Origin: Pseudoruegeria sp. HB172150
GTDB lineage: Bacteria; Pseudomonadota; Alphaproteobacteria; Rhodobacterales; Rhodobacteraceae
Assembly: GCF_013184805.1 (NCBI RefSeq)
Contig: NZ_JAATNG010000001.1
Span: 1,178,001 to 1,242,000 of the forward strand
Length of the DNA: 64,000 nt
Direction: 5' to 3'
Position numbers and translations under genes: made by a program
The notes under the pieces: generated by a model
Database searches by the model: none
What the model was told of the DNA's origin: nothing
The model's input: only the letters and a program-made list of their open reading frames with translations
Part shown: positions 53,432 through 62,154 of the stretch, piece by piece
Layout of the letters: every line of letters begins with the position of its first letter
How positions within the stretch are numbered: position 1 is the first letter of the stretch

Positions 53432-56239
53432 TCAGCCGGTTGCGGTGCGCAGCTCTGCCCGGTTGAAGCGGCTCGACGGGGCCACGGTGAAACGGCCGCG
53501 TTCCACCCGGACGATCCGGCCCTCGCGCAGCAGCACGCCGAAGGCGCGGAGGCCCTCTTCGCGGCTGAAGCCGCCGTCGGGCATCGAGCCGGCGACGCGG
53601 GCCATGATCTGCGGGCGGGTGTTCGAGCTTTCTCCGACGATGACACTGGCGAAGGCAGCGGACGCTTCAAGCATGTCCTGCAAACCTTCCGGTGCCGTAT
53701 CTTCGACGAATTGCTGGAAGGCGGCTTCCTCGTCCTGGATCTCGACGTGCTTTTCCGCCATCGCGGGCGACTTGCTTTCGTCCTTCTGTTCCTTCAGGTC
53801 CAGGTCTTCGGACCGGATGCGGCGTGGACGTACGAGGCGCGCAGCCGGGTCAGGATCCGGTTTGTCGACGCGCTGTTCCGACACGAGCATCAGTGGCGCC
53901 ATCCAGCGCTTGCGCCGGGGGCGCGACTGTTCGGCCGGCGCGGCCGGCGTTTCGGCAACGACCGCCTCGGGCTCTCCGTCATCGGCGAATTCCGCCTGCG
54001 AGAATTCCAGGTCTTCTTCCGGCGCGGCCGGCAGTTCCTTGCGGACGGCGCTGGCGAGATCGTCGCGGTACTGATCCATCGCGCGTTCGGTCTCGGCGTC
54101 TTTGACCGCCTCGGACTTGCCGCCATCCGCGCGGACGGCGGCTACGGCGGCCTTGAGGTGCGCGATGGCCGACCGGCGGCGCGAGTTCTCGTTTGCGCGG
54201 AATTCTGTATCGGCCTGGGCCAGCAGACGGCTGACCGGAACGCTGGGGTCGGAGCCTTTCTTGCCGCTGCGCCGTTCGACTTCCGCGGCTGCGGTGGCGA
54301 GGTCGGCAGCTATGGCAGCGCGGTCGGTTGCAGCCGGTGCCGGTGCCGTATCGTCGGTTTGCGCTTCGACCAGTTCGTCGATCAGTTCGGCTTCGTCCTC
54401 GGCGGAGAGGCCGGTTTCGCCCAGGACGGCGCGGATTTCTTCGCGGTTGGTCGCGCCCGCGGCTTCGGCGGCGCTGCGGGCGGCGTCGAACTCCTCGCGC
54501 GACATCTTGACGACGCGGACAGTGGGGCCGGCGGGGGTGTCGGTTCCGCCATCTGACTCGTCGTCGACGCGGGCGGAGGGCATAAGGGAGAGCGGCGGCA
54601 GCTTGGCAGCCGTTTCCTCTTCTTCCTGGGGCTCTTCGGCCGTGTCCTGTTGAACGACATCATCGCTGGCTGCGGTTTCTTCTTCGGCGTCGCCAGGGGT
54701 GTCGTCGTCGGCGTCGAGAAGGCTGGAGAGGTCAAGGACCTCATCCTCGCCCGGTTCGATCGTCGCGGATTCGGTTTCGCCGTCGGTCTCGAGGACCGGC
54801 TCTTCCTCGGGCTGCTCGTCTTCTGACGTTTCGAGAACGAGAGGCTCTCCGGTAGTCTCGGCCTCTTCGGATGCGACTTCGTCCGCCTCGGCGGGCTCAG
54901 GCTCCGCCGCTTCGGCGACTTCAGGCAGGTCTTCTTCAACAACAGCCGTTTCGTCGTCCGTCAGAGCGGCGTCGTTTTCCTGCTCGGGCCCGGCGCGTTC
55001 GGCGCCGGCGATCGGGAAGATGTTGTCGGCTGTGTCAGTTTCGGTGTCTGCTTCGTCGGTTCCGCCGACGAGGCTGTCACGACCGAAGGCGGCGAGATCG
55101 GGTGCCTCTTCCGGCGCATCGTCTTCCTCGGCCTCGGTGCTGGCGTCTTCTGGCAGGGTGAGGCTGGCGATGCGGGAGGCGAGGTCGTCCTGTTCGTTTT
55201 CGTCCGTATCGTCCGTTTCGTGCCGGGCTTCGTCTTCGTCCTCGCGGATCGCGTTGACGGCGGCCTGACCGGCGAGAACCGCAGCAAAGGCGCCAGCGTC
55301 GAAGCCTTGCTCTTCGGCGGGTTCGTCTTCGGCCTCATCGTCGGAGGCATCGACAGTTTCTTCGGTCGTCTCGCTCTCGTCGGAGGCCGAGTCTTCGCTG
55401 AAGTCGGTCACTTCCTCAAAGGTGTGGGCTTCAGCTTCGACTTCGGCGACTTCCACGTCGGTTTCAGCTTCGGCGACGTCCGCTTCCTCGGTTTCAGCGT
55501 CGGGCAGTTCTTGTTCGGCTCCGGCCAGCGCTTCGATTACGGACTCTTCGCCAGCGTCAGACTGTTCCGCGATTTCTTCGATTTCGGCGGCGGTTTCCTC
55601 GGCCGGCTGTTCGGCTTCGGCAACGGGTTCGTCCGCAGCCTGTTCGGCTTCGGCAACGGGTTCGTCCGCAGCCTGTTCGGCTTCGGCAGCAGTGTCTTCG
55701 GCAATCGCAGGCTCGGGATCCTCGGCTTCCTCGGCCATGTCCGGGGCGGACTGTGCCGCCGGGCTTTCGTCTTCGGCGAAGACGGATCCGAGCTGCGGCT
55801 CATTCTGGGCACGTGCGACGGCGGCGCGAATGCGCTTCAGCTTTTCGGCGACGGTCTCTGCCACGTCGGCATCGGATTGCGGCGCCGGTGCAGGATGCTC
55901 CTGCGTGGCGCGGGCCGTGTGGGCAGCTGTGGGAACGGGTGACGGGGCAGGCTTCGGTGCGACGGGGGCCGGAGCGGCCGCATCGTCGATCTGACGCAGG
56001 TGAACGCCGTTTTCCTGAATCCGCGCCTCGACCCGGCGCTTGATCTCACGCTCGGCGATCTGGTGCAGCATCTCGGCATCCGGCTGCGGAGGTTCGGCCC
56101 CGAAATAGCGGTCATCGGCCGCGAGATCGCGAAAATACTCCGCAATCGACCGCATCGCCGAGAACGGGTCGTCGAATCCTTCGAGCGTACAGGAGAATGT
56201 CCCGTAGGATACCGTCAGAATTTTACTGGCGTTCACCAT
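53432..56239 (-). CDS. very large acidic, repeat-containing protein of unknown function
   Basis: 935 aa. A conserved N-terminal domain (about 1-85: MVNASKILTVSYGTFSCTLEGFDDPF, EYFRDLAADDRYFGAEPPQPDAEML, IAEREIKRRVEAR), a central region of about 500 residues made mainly of Glu, Asp, Ala and Thr with tandem AEQAADEPVAE units, and a C-terminal domain (about 800-935) with FVEDTAPEGLQDMLEASAAFASVI and RAELRTATG. No signal peptide or transmembrane helix. The N-terminal domain is known in related Rhodobacterales proteins, some named chemotaxis protein without basis (from memory). The ATG at 56239 fits that family; 56284 is possible. Probably a cytoplasmic scaffold (inference). Confidence 0.85.
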   Translation of the reverse strand: MVNASKILTVSYGTFSCTLEGFDDPFSAMRSIAEYFRDLAADDRYFGAEPPQPDAEMLHQIAEREIKRRVEARIQENGVHLRQIDDAAAPAPVAPKPAPSPVPTAAHTARATQEHPAPAPQSDADVAETVAEKLKRIRAAVARAQNEPQLGSVFAEDESPAAQSAPDMAEEAEDPEPAIAEDTAAEAEQAADEPVAEAEQAADEPVAEAEQPAEETAAEIEEIAEQSDAGEESVIEALAGAEQELPDAETEEADVAEAETDVEVAEVEAEAHTFEEVTDFSEDSASDESETTEETVDASDDEAEDEPAEEQGFDAGAFAAVLAGQAAVNAIREDEDEARHETDDTDENEQDDLASRIASLTLPEDASTEAEEDDAPEEAPDLAAFGRDSLVGGTDEADTETDTADNIFPIAGAERAGPEQENDAALTDDETAVVEEDLPEVAEAAEPEPAEADEVASEEAETTGEPLVLETSEDEQPEEEPVLETDGETESATIEPGEDEVLDLSSLLDADDDTPGDAEEETAASDDVVQQDTAEEPQEEEETAAKLPPLSLMPSARVDDESDGGTDTPAGPTVRVVKMSREEFDAARSAAEAAGATNREEIRAVLGETGLSAEDEAELIDELVEAQTDDTAPAPAATDRAAIAADLATAAAEVERRSGKKGSDPSVPVSRLLAQADTEFRANENSRRRSAIAHLKAAVAAVRADGGKSEAVKDAETERAMDQYRDDLASAVRKELPAAPEEDLEFSQAEFADDGEPEAVVAETPAAPAEQSRPRRKRWMAPLMLVSEQRVDKPDPDPAARLVRPRRIRSEDLDLKEQKDESKSPAMAEKHVEIQDEEAAFQQFVEDTAPEGLQDMLEASAAFASVIVGESSNTRPQIMARVAGSMPDGGFSREEGLRAFGVLLREGRIVRVERGRFTVAPSSRFNRAELRTATG
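55605..55690 (-). repeat. 33-bp tandem repeats inside the acidic-protein gene
   Basis: Unit of 33 bases encoding AEQAADEPVAE, with two perfect copies and partial ones on both sides (plus-strand text GCAGCCTGTTCGGCTTCGGC repeated). In-frame, so copy number can change without breaking the gene. Confidence 0.8.
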
Positions 56240-56379
56240 AAGATCGTCGCTTTCTCCCCCGATCCAGCACACAACGTTTACCATGTTGCGGTTCCAGAAT
56301 CGGAACAGAACCGGGGTATTTGCGGTATTTTTTCTGGGTCAGATTGTGACCATTCCACGAATATCCCATTAATATCGTC

Positions 56380-57039
56380 ATGGTTACCGCGTTTGTCGAA
56401 TCCGAACATATGGTTACGTTGCTGGGTGGCGCACCCGTGGACAGTGCGCGCTTGCGCGAATCATTGGATATGGCGCCGCTACTGATCGCAGCGGATGGAG
56501 GCGCCATGCGTGCCCTGGAGGAGGGGCTGGTGCCCGCCGCTGTCATCGGCGACATGGACTCCTTGCCGCCGGAAGCGCGAACCCGACTGGACCCGGAAAC
56601 GATCTGCGAGATCGCGGAACAGAACAGCACGGATTTCGACAAGGCCCTGCGAAATATCGAGGCTCCGCTGGTGATTGCGGTGGGTTTTACCGGGGCACGG
56701 CTGGATCATGAGCTTGCCGTTTACGCGGTGATGGCACGGCGCAAGGCGCGGGTTGTCGTGCTGGGCAGCGACGATGTGTGCTTTCACGCGCCGCGGTCGC
56801 TGCGGCTGGATTTGCCCGTCGGTTCGCGGGTGTCGCTGTTCCCGATGGCGCCGGTAACGGGGCGGTCGGAGGGCCTGCGCTGGCCGATCGAGGGACTGCA
56901 TTTCGCGCCGAATGGCCGTGTCGGGACCTCTAACGAGGCGGTTGAGACGGAAGTGACGCTGGAATTCGACGGCGACGGGATGCTGGTGATTCTGCCGCGA
57001 AGCGAACTCAGCTCGGTGGTGCGGGCACTTTTATCCTGA
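56380..57039 (+). CDS. thiamine diphosphokinase
   Basis: Makes thiamine diphosphate from thiamine and ATP. 219 aa with the Thi80/TPK motifs: IAADGGAMRALE, VIGDMDSLP, EQNSTDFDKAL, GARLDHELAV, and the C-terminal beta domain with GLRWPIEGLHF and VGTSNEAV. The 3' end overlaps the convergent DMT transporter gene by 32 bases. The start ATG lies 140 bases from the divergent acidic-protein gene. Confidence 0.92.
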   Translation: MVTAFVESEHMVTLLGGAPVDSARLRESLDMAPLLIAADGGAMRALEEGLVPAAVIGDMDSLPPEARTRLDPETICEIAEQNSTDFDKALRNIEAPLVIAVGFTGARLDHELAVYAVMARRKARVVVLGSDDVCFHAPRSLRLDLPVGSRVSLFPMAPVTGRSEGLRWPIEGLHFAPNGRVGTSNEAVETEVTLEFDGDGMLVILPRSELSSVVRALLS

Positions 57040-57928
57040 CGCGGCTGAGGTTGCGCTCTCTCAGGATGATGTAGAGGCCGGACGCCATGGTGATGGCGAT
57101 GCCGAGCAGTGCCAGGCCGTTCGGGAAGTCGCGGAAGATCAGCCAGCCGATCAGTGTGGCGAAGGGGATCTCCAGGTATTGCATCGGCGCGAGGGTGGCC
57201 GCTGGGGCGAAGCGGAGCGACCAGGTCATCATCAGGTGCGCGAAGGTGCCGAGGACGCCGAGGGCGACGAGGTAGGCCCAGATTTCCGGTGTCGGGCTGA
57301 CCGGTTCAATGACGGGGATTTCATGGAACGCGCCGAAGGCCATGAGCGGCAGCAGGAGGACCATCGCCATAACACCGGAGACGCCCTGAAGCGCGATCGG
57401 GTCGGCATGCTTGGCGACGGTGCGGGTGACGAGCATGAAGAACGAGAACACCACGGCCACCAGAAGCGGCAGCAGCGCGGGCGGGCCGACGGCGGCAAAG
57501 CTGGGCTGGACGACCAGCAGCGTGCCGACGAACCCCACGGCGCAGGCGGCAAGGCGGCGCGGTCCGACCTCTTCGCCGAGGACCAGCCAGCCGAGCAGCA
57601 GCATCAGGAAGGGCATGACGAAGGCGATGGCGACGGCATCGGCCAGCGGCAGGTAGCGGAGGCTGAGGAACATCGCGCCGATGCCGGTCATGTGGAGCAG
57701 GGTACGCAGCGCCGTGAGCGCGAGCAGGCGCGGCGGCATGGAGAGGCTGATGCCGGAAGCCCAGGCGAGGGGGATCAGGATCAGCGCCTGGAAGGTGAAG
57801 CGCAGCGTTATGAGCTGGGTGAGCGGGACGGCGTCGCCGATGAGCTTGGCCAGCGAATCCCCGAGCGGCGCCAGAACGCAGAAGGCGAGCATCAGGAGGA
57901 TGCCGGTGAGGGGGCGGTCGGCGTTCAT
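57008..57928 (-). CDS. DMT superfamily (EamA) transporter
   Basis: 306 aa with ten transmembrane helices in two EamA repeats (about 8-140 and 150-290), for example LITLRFTFQALILIPLAWASG and PFATLIGWLIFRDFP. Drug/metabolite exporter; substrate unknown. Ends in a short Lys/Pro-rich tail. Overlaps the thiamine diphosphokinase gene in the opposite direction. Confidence 0.9.
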   Translation of the reverse strand: MNADRPLTGILLMLAFCVLAPLGDSLAKLIGDAVPLTQLITLRFTFQALILIPLAWASGISLSMPPRLLALTALRTLLHMTGIGAMFLSLRYLPLADAVAIAFVMPFLMLLLGWLVLGEEVGPRRLAACAVGFVGTLLVVQPSFAAVGPPALLPLLVAVVFSFFMLVTRTVAKHADPIALQGVSGVMAMVLLLPLMAFGAFHEIPVIEPVSPTPEIWAYLVALGVLGTFAHLMMTWSLRFAPAATLAPMQYLEIPFATLIGWLIFRDFPNGLALLGIAITMASGLYIILRERNLSRVRIKVPAPPS

Positions 57929-58016
57929 CGGCGCGGACGCTATGCCGGGGCCGGTGCGGTGGCAAGTGCGCGCGGGTCGTGGTTAGGGTTTACCCGACAG
58001 GACAAGGAGATGGCGG

Positions 58017-58484
58017 ATGGGACAGAGCTTTGATCCGGAGGCGGTGCTGACCGCGCCGCTGATGGCGAACCTCGCGACGATGTCGGCGGACGGCCCGCGC
58101 AATGCGCCGGTGTGGTTCATCTGGGAGGATGGCGCGCTCTGGATGCTGGCGAACAAGACGGGATCGTCGGTGAAGCGGCTGCAGGACGATCCGCGCTGCG
58201 CGGTGGAGATCGTGCGGTTCGAGAACGATACAGGGATATTACTGCATCTGGGGCTGCGCGGCCGGGCAGAGGTGGTGCCGATGGATGCGGCGCGGTTCCG
58301 GCGGCTGCTGACCAAGTATCTCGGGTCGGACGAAGCGGCGTGGAACCCGTGGTTCATCGAGAACGTGGCGCGGATCGAGGACCCGGACGGGCGGATGATC
58401 CGGCTGGTGCCGGAAAGCTATTTTTCCAACAATGTCAGCTTTTTCCGGACCGGGCCCGAGTTTGCCTGGAAGGATGGCGATTGA
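58017..58484 (+). CDS. pyridoxamine 5'-phosphate oxidase-like flavoprotein
   Basis: 155 aa split-barrel protein of the PNPOx-like superfamily: ANLATMSADGPRNAPVWFIWEDGALWMLAN, TGSSVKRLQDDPRCAVEIV and a conserved C-terminal RLVPESYFSNNVSFF. Usually binds FMN, F420 or haem and acts on small substrates; true PdxH features are missing, so the reaction is unknown. No signal peptide. Two bases separate it from the convergent hydrolase gene. Confidence 0.8.
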   Translation: MGQSFDPEAVLTAPLMANLATMSADGPRNAPVWFIWEDGALWMLANKTGSSVKRLQDDPRCAVEIVRFENDTGILLHLGLRGRAEVVPMDAARFRRLLTKYLGSDEAAWNPWFIENVARIEDPDGRMIRLVPESYFSNNVSFFRTGPEFAWKDGD

Positions 58485-58486
58485 GG

Positions 58487-59338
58487 TCAGGCCGGGGCGT
58501 CGGTGAGGAACCCGGTTATCTCTTCGACTATCTGTGGCAGCGCCCTTGGCGGCAGTTCGTGGCCGACGCCTTCGAGGATCGTCAGGCGGGCGTCCGGGAT
58601 CGTCGCGGCGAGGGCTTCTCCGTTCGGAAGCGGCAGGATCGGGTCGTCGCGGCCGTGGAGGATCAGCGCGGGCTGCGGGATGCGGGAAACGGCGCCGGTC
58701 CAGTCGTCGCGCAAAGTCAGTGCTCCGTGGTTGAAGGCGGTGCGCGGATCGGGGCTGCAGTCGAGTTCGGTTTCGATCTTTGCGGTTTCGAGAACCGGAT
58801 CGAACGGCGCGCCGGTTCCGGAGCTGAGGCGTGCGCCTTCCAACTGGAAGGCGATGACGGCGGCGCGGTCGGACCAGTCGAGCGTTGCGAAGTTCTCTAA
58901 GTGATCGAGGAAGACGGGGGCGAGGGAAGGCAGCGGATCGCCTTCCCAGCCGAGCGGTTCCGAGCCGATCAGGATCAGCTGGCCGATGCGGGCGGGCCAG
59001 GTGAGAGCGGCGATCTGGGCGATCAGGCCGCCAAGTGACATGCCGCAGAGGTCGGCGCGGGCGATGCCGTATGCGTCGAGGATGGCGATCAGGTCGTCGG
59101 CCATATCCTCCACCGCGTAATCCGGTTCCCCCGGCGGGCAGGCGGTCGAGGCGCCGGTGTCGCGGTTGTCGTAGCGGATGACGAAGCGGCCGCTGTCGGC
59201 CAATGCTTTGCAAAGCTCGGTGGGCCACCAGTGCATCGAGGCTGTGGCGCCCATGATCATGACCAGCGGCGGATCGGATGGATCGCCGAACGCCTCTGTC
59301 GCGAGCGTTACATTGTCGTTCCGGACCTGTTTGCGCAT
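58487..59338 (-). CDS. alpha/beta hydrolase
   Basis: 283 aa. Oxyanion region VMIMGATASMHWWP, nucleophile elbow LCGMSLGGLIAQ (Ser), acid in HGRDDPILP and catalytic His in GVGHELPP. Resembles aromatic-acid and lactone-type hydrolases. The ATG at 59338 has GGGAGG just upstream; an earlier start is not supported. Substrate unknown. 22 bases downstream of the serine ammonia-lyase gene on the same strand, so possibly co-transcribed. Confidence 0.85.
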   Translation of the reverse strand: MRKQVRNDNVTLATEAFGDPSDPPLVMIMGATASMHWWPTELCKALADSGRFVIRYDNRDTGASTACPPGEPDYAVEDMADDLIAILDAYGIARADLCGMSLGGLIAQIAALTWPARIGQLILIGSEPLGWEGDPLPSLAPVFLDHLENFATLDWSDRAAVIAFQLEGARLSSGTGAPFDPVLETAKIETELDCSPDPRTAFNHGALTLRDDWTGAVSRIPQPALILHGRDDPILPLPNGEALAATIPDARLTILEGVGHELPPRALPQIVEEITGFLTDAPA

Positions 59339-59360
59339 CGGAGCCTCCCGGCGCGCATCT

Positions 59361-60734
59361 TCAGCAGTTGGGCACGTTGACCGCAAGTCCGCCGAGCGAG
59401 GTCTCCTTGTACTTTTCGCTCATGTCCACCCCTGTCTGCCGCATCGTCTCGATGGCGGCGTCCAGCGGGACGAGGTGGGTCCCGTCGCCGCGCATCGAGA
59501 GGGAGGCGGCAGAGACGGCCTTGATGGCGCCGAGGCCGTTCCGCTCGATGCAGGGGACCTGGACGAGGCCGCGGACCGGGTCGCAGGTCATGCCGAGGTG
59601 GTGTTCCAGCGCGATTTCGGCGGCGTTTTCCACCTGTTCAGGTGTGCCGCCTAATACCGCGCAGAGACCGGCGGCGGCCATGGCGGAGGCGGAGCCGACC
59701 TCTGCCTGGCATCCGCATTCGGCACCGGAGATCGAAGCGTTGTGCTTGACGAGGCCGCCTACTGCGGCGGCGGTCAGCAGGAAATCGGGGAGCCGGGAGG
59801 GGGCGGCGCCGGGCACATGGTCGAGCCAGTAGCGGATGACGGCTGGCACGACGCCGGCGGCCCCGTTGGTGGGGGCGGTGACGACCTGCCCGCCGGCGGC
59901 GTTTTCCTCGTTCACCGCCATGGCGTAGGTGCTCATCCAGTCATTTATGGTGTGCGGAGGGGCGAGGTTCATGCCGCGTTCGGCCAGGAGGGACTGGTGG
60001 ATCTTACCGGCGCGGCGTTTGACGTTCAGGCCACCGGGGAGGATGCCCTCGGCGTTGAGACCGCGATCCATGCAGTCGCGCATGACATCCCAGATCCGCT
60101 CTATCCCAGTGTCCAGCGCGGCACGGGAGATTCGGCTTAGTTCGTTGGCGCGCTTGAGGTCGGCGATGCTTTTGCCCTCGTTGGCGCACATCCGCAGCAT
60201 CTCTTCGGCGGAATGGAACGGGTAGGGGACGGGCGGGCCATCATCGCTGTTGCGGCCCTCGGCCAGTTCCGCGGCGGTCAGGACGAAGCCGCCGCCGACA
60301 CTGTAATAGGTTTCCTGCAGGATCGTATCGCCCTGGGCGTCGGTGGCGGCGAGGATCATGCCGTTGGCATGGCCCGGCAGCGGCTCGCCATAGGCGAAAA
60401 GCAGGTCGTTTTCGGGGTCGAAGGCCAATTCAGGGAGGTCTTCGGGAGTGAACGTCTTTCGTTTGTTTATCTCCGCAAGCGCGGCCTCGGCCTTGTCGCG
60501 GTCGTAGTCTTCCGGCGTGAAGCCGGCGAGGCCGAGGATGGTGGCTCGGTCGGTGGCGTGGCCGACGCCGGTGAAGGCGAGCGAGCCGTGCAGGCTGGCG
60601 CGGAGCCCGTGCGGGGTAAAGGGTGAGGCGCGCAAAGTGTCGAGGAAGCGCGCGGCGGCGACCATCGGTCCCATCGTGTGGGACGAGGACGGGCCGATGC
60701 CGACCTTGAACATGTCGAAGACGGAGATGAACAT
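59361..60734 (-). CDS. sdaA: L-serine ammonia-lyase (iron-sulfur type)
   Basis: Deaminates L-serine to pyruvate with a [4Fe-4S] cluster. 457 aa single chain with beta subdomain (about 1-150: [24 protein letters not shown]) and alpha domain (about 180-450). Cluster cysteines lie in the alpha domain: [20 protein letters not shown] and [19 protein letters not shown] matches the family serine-binding motif. Ends with NC at the C-terminus as in SdaA proteins. Confidence 0.95.
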   Translation of the reverse strand: MFISVFDMFKVGIGPSSSHTMGPMVAAARFLDTLRASPFTPHGLRASLHGSLAFTGVGHATDRATILGLAGFTPEDYDRDKAEAALAEINKRKTFTPEDLPELAFDPENDLLFAYGEPLPGHANGMILAATDAQGDTILQETYYSVGGGFVLTAAELAEGRNSDDGPPVPYPFHSAEEMLRMCANEGKSIADLKRANELSRISRAALDTGIERIWDVMRDCMDRGLNAEGILPGGLNVKRRAGKIHQSLLAERGMNLAPPHTINDWMSTYAMAVNEENAAGGQVVTAPTNGAAGVVPAVIRYWLDHVPGAAPSRLPDFLLTAAAVGGLVKHNASISGAECGCQAEVGSASAMAAAGLCAVLGGTPEQVENAAEIALEHHLGMTCDPVRGLVQVPCIERNGLGAIKAVSAASLSMRGDGTHLVPLDAAIETMRQTGVDMSEKYKETSLGGLAVNVPNC

Positions 60735-60854
60735 GAGTGCGCGCGCCGGTTCCTTTTCACGTGTTCTGGCAGATGTCGCCCGGGCGGATAAGCCGGAAAC
60801 CGACGGAATCCGGCATGTTGGCGGAGTCGCTGCCGGTTTGTGATGAGGGAAGCA

Positions 60855-61208
60855 TCACTCGGGGCGGGTCAGTACGAAAATCGCGGCAGGTATCATGCAG
60901 GCGGCCTGGATCGCCAGCAGCATCGGGCGCAGGCCCATCAACACAGACAGCAGGAAGACGCCCGCCATGGTCACCGCGGCGGCGATCTTGGCGCGCCGCG
61001 AGATCGCGCCGCGGGCTTCCCAGTCGCGGATATGCGGGCCGAAATGCGCGTGGTTCAGCAGCCAGTCTCGGGCGCGGGGCGAGCCTTTGGCGAAGAGGAA
61101 GGCGGCGAGGATCATGAACGGAACGGTCGGCAGCACCGGGAGCACGACACCGATCATGCCGAGCCCGACCGAAAGCCATCCGAGGACCAGAAAGAGATGC
61201 CTGCCCAT
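60855..61208 (-). CDS. YbaN/DUF454 family inner-membrane protein
   Basis: 117 aa with two to three hydrophobic segments (LFLVLGWLSVGLGMIGVVLPVLPTVPFMIL, VTMAGVFLLSVLMGL and MLLAIQAACMIPAAIF). The LGxxGxxLPxLPTxPF segment and FAKGSPRARDWLLNH are hallmarks of DUF454. Function unknown. The ATG at 61208 is chosen because the frame upstream runs into unlikely sequence. Confidence 0.85.
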   Translation of the reverse strand: MGRHLFLVLGWLSVGLGMIGVVLPVLPTVPFMILAAFLFAKGSPRARDWLLNHAHFGPHIRDWEARGAISRRAKIAAAVTMAGVFLLSVLMGLRPMLLAIQAACMIPAAIFVLTRPE

Positions 61209-61351
61209 TCGCCTGCCTGCCGCCCGCCATCGAGCGCAACATATGCCGAATTCATGCGATTGCGACCGGTCTCCGGCTGCGGCCAATTCACCCTCGCCCC
61301 CGGCGGGCAGCTTGTCTATAACCCCGGAGACTTGCCAGGAGAGCGCAACCG

Positions 61352-62134
61352 ATGAACCTTTCGCCCATCGACACCGCAAAATTCGTCGCCGCCAAGCGGG
61401 CCGTCGATTTCGTGGAAAGCGGCATGCGGGTGGGCCTGGGCACGGGTTCGACTGCGGCCTGGATGGTGCGGTGCCTGGGCGAGATGGTCCGCGAGGACGG
61501 GCTGCGGATCAAGGGGGTGCCGACTTCGAGCCGGACCGCCGAACTGGCACGCAGCGTGGGGATCGATGTCGTCAGCCTTGACGAGGCGAAATGGCTGGAC
61601 CTGACAATTGACGGTGCCGACGAAGTCGACCCGGATCTCAACCTGATCAAGGGCGGCGGCGGTGCGCTGCTGCAGGAAAAGATCGTGGCGACCGCGTCCG
61701 ACCGGATGATCGTGATCACCGATGCCTCGAAGCGCGTCGAAACCTTGGGGTTGTTTCCGCTTCCCGTAGAGGTCGTGCCCTTTGGCTGGCAGACGACAAA
61801 GGCGCTGATTGAGGAAACGATCTCGGGGCTCGATGTGCTGGGAGACCGCGTGTCGCTGCGGCTGAACGGCGAGGCGCCCTACGTCACGGACGAAGGCAAC
61901 TTCATCGTGGATCTGCACCTGCAGCGGATTTCCAATGTCCGCCAGTTGGGTCTGGTGCTGAACCAGATCCCGGGTGTGGTTGAAAACGGGCTGTTCGTCG
62001 ATATCTGCGACGTGGTCGTCGTAGGTTATGGCGACGGTCGCGTGGAAGTGGACGATATCAATGCCGGGACGCATGAAGAGGACCGGATCGAGTTTGTCGA
62101 GAGCGACAACATCTTCTCGGATATCACGGATTAA
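61352..62134 (+). CDS. rpiA: ribose-5-phosphate isomerase A
   Basis: Interconverts ribose-5-phosphate and ribulose-5-phosphate in the pentose phosphate pathway. 260 aa: AAKRAVDFVESGMRVGLGTGSTAAWMV, SLDEAKWLDLTIDGADEVDPDLNLIKGGGGAL with the catalytic Asp, and VVPFGWQTTKALIEE. Cytoplasmic. Followed 20 bases later by glutathione reductase, so NADPH-producing and NADPH-using functions may share one message (inference). Confidence 0.96.
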   Translation: MNLSPIDTAKFVAAKRAVDFVESGMRVGLGTGSTAAWMVRCLGEMVREDGLRIKGVPTSSRTAELARSVGIDVVSLDEAKWLDLTIDGADEVDPDLNLIKGGGGALLQEKIVATASDRMIVITDASKRVETLGLFPLPVEVVPFGWQTTKALIEETISGLDVLGDRVSLRLNGEAPYVTDEGNFIVDLHLQRISNVRQLGLVLNQIPGVVENGLFVDICDVVVVGYGDGRVEVDDINAGTHEEDRIEFVESDNIFSDITD

Positions 62135-62154
62135 GCACGGAACAAGGCAGGCGC

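Noticed and set aside
53273-54556. Long plus-strand open frame over the acidic-protein gene
   Set aside because: Gly/Phe/Arg-rich product expected from antisense of Glu/Asp/Ala codons; overlaps the terminator and a well-supported minus-strand gene.
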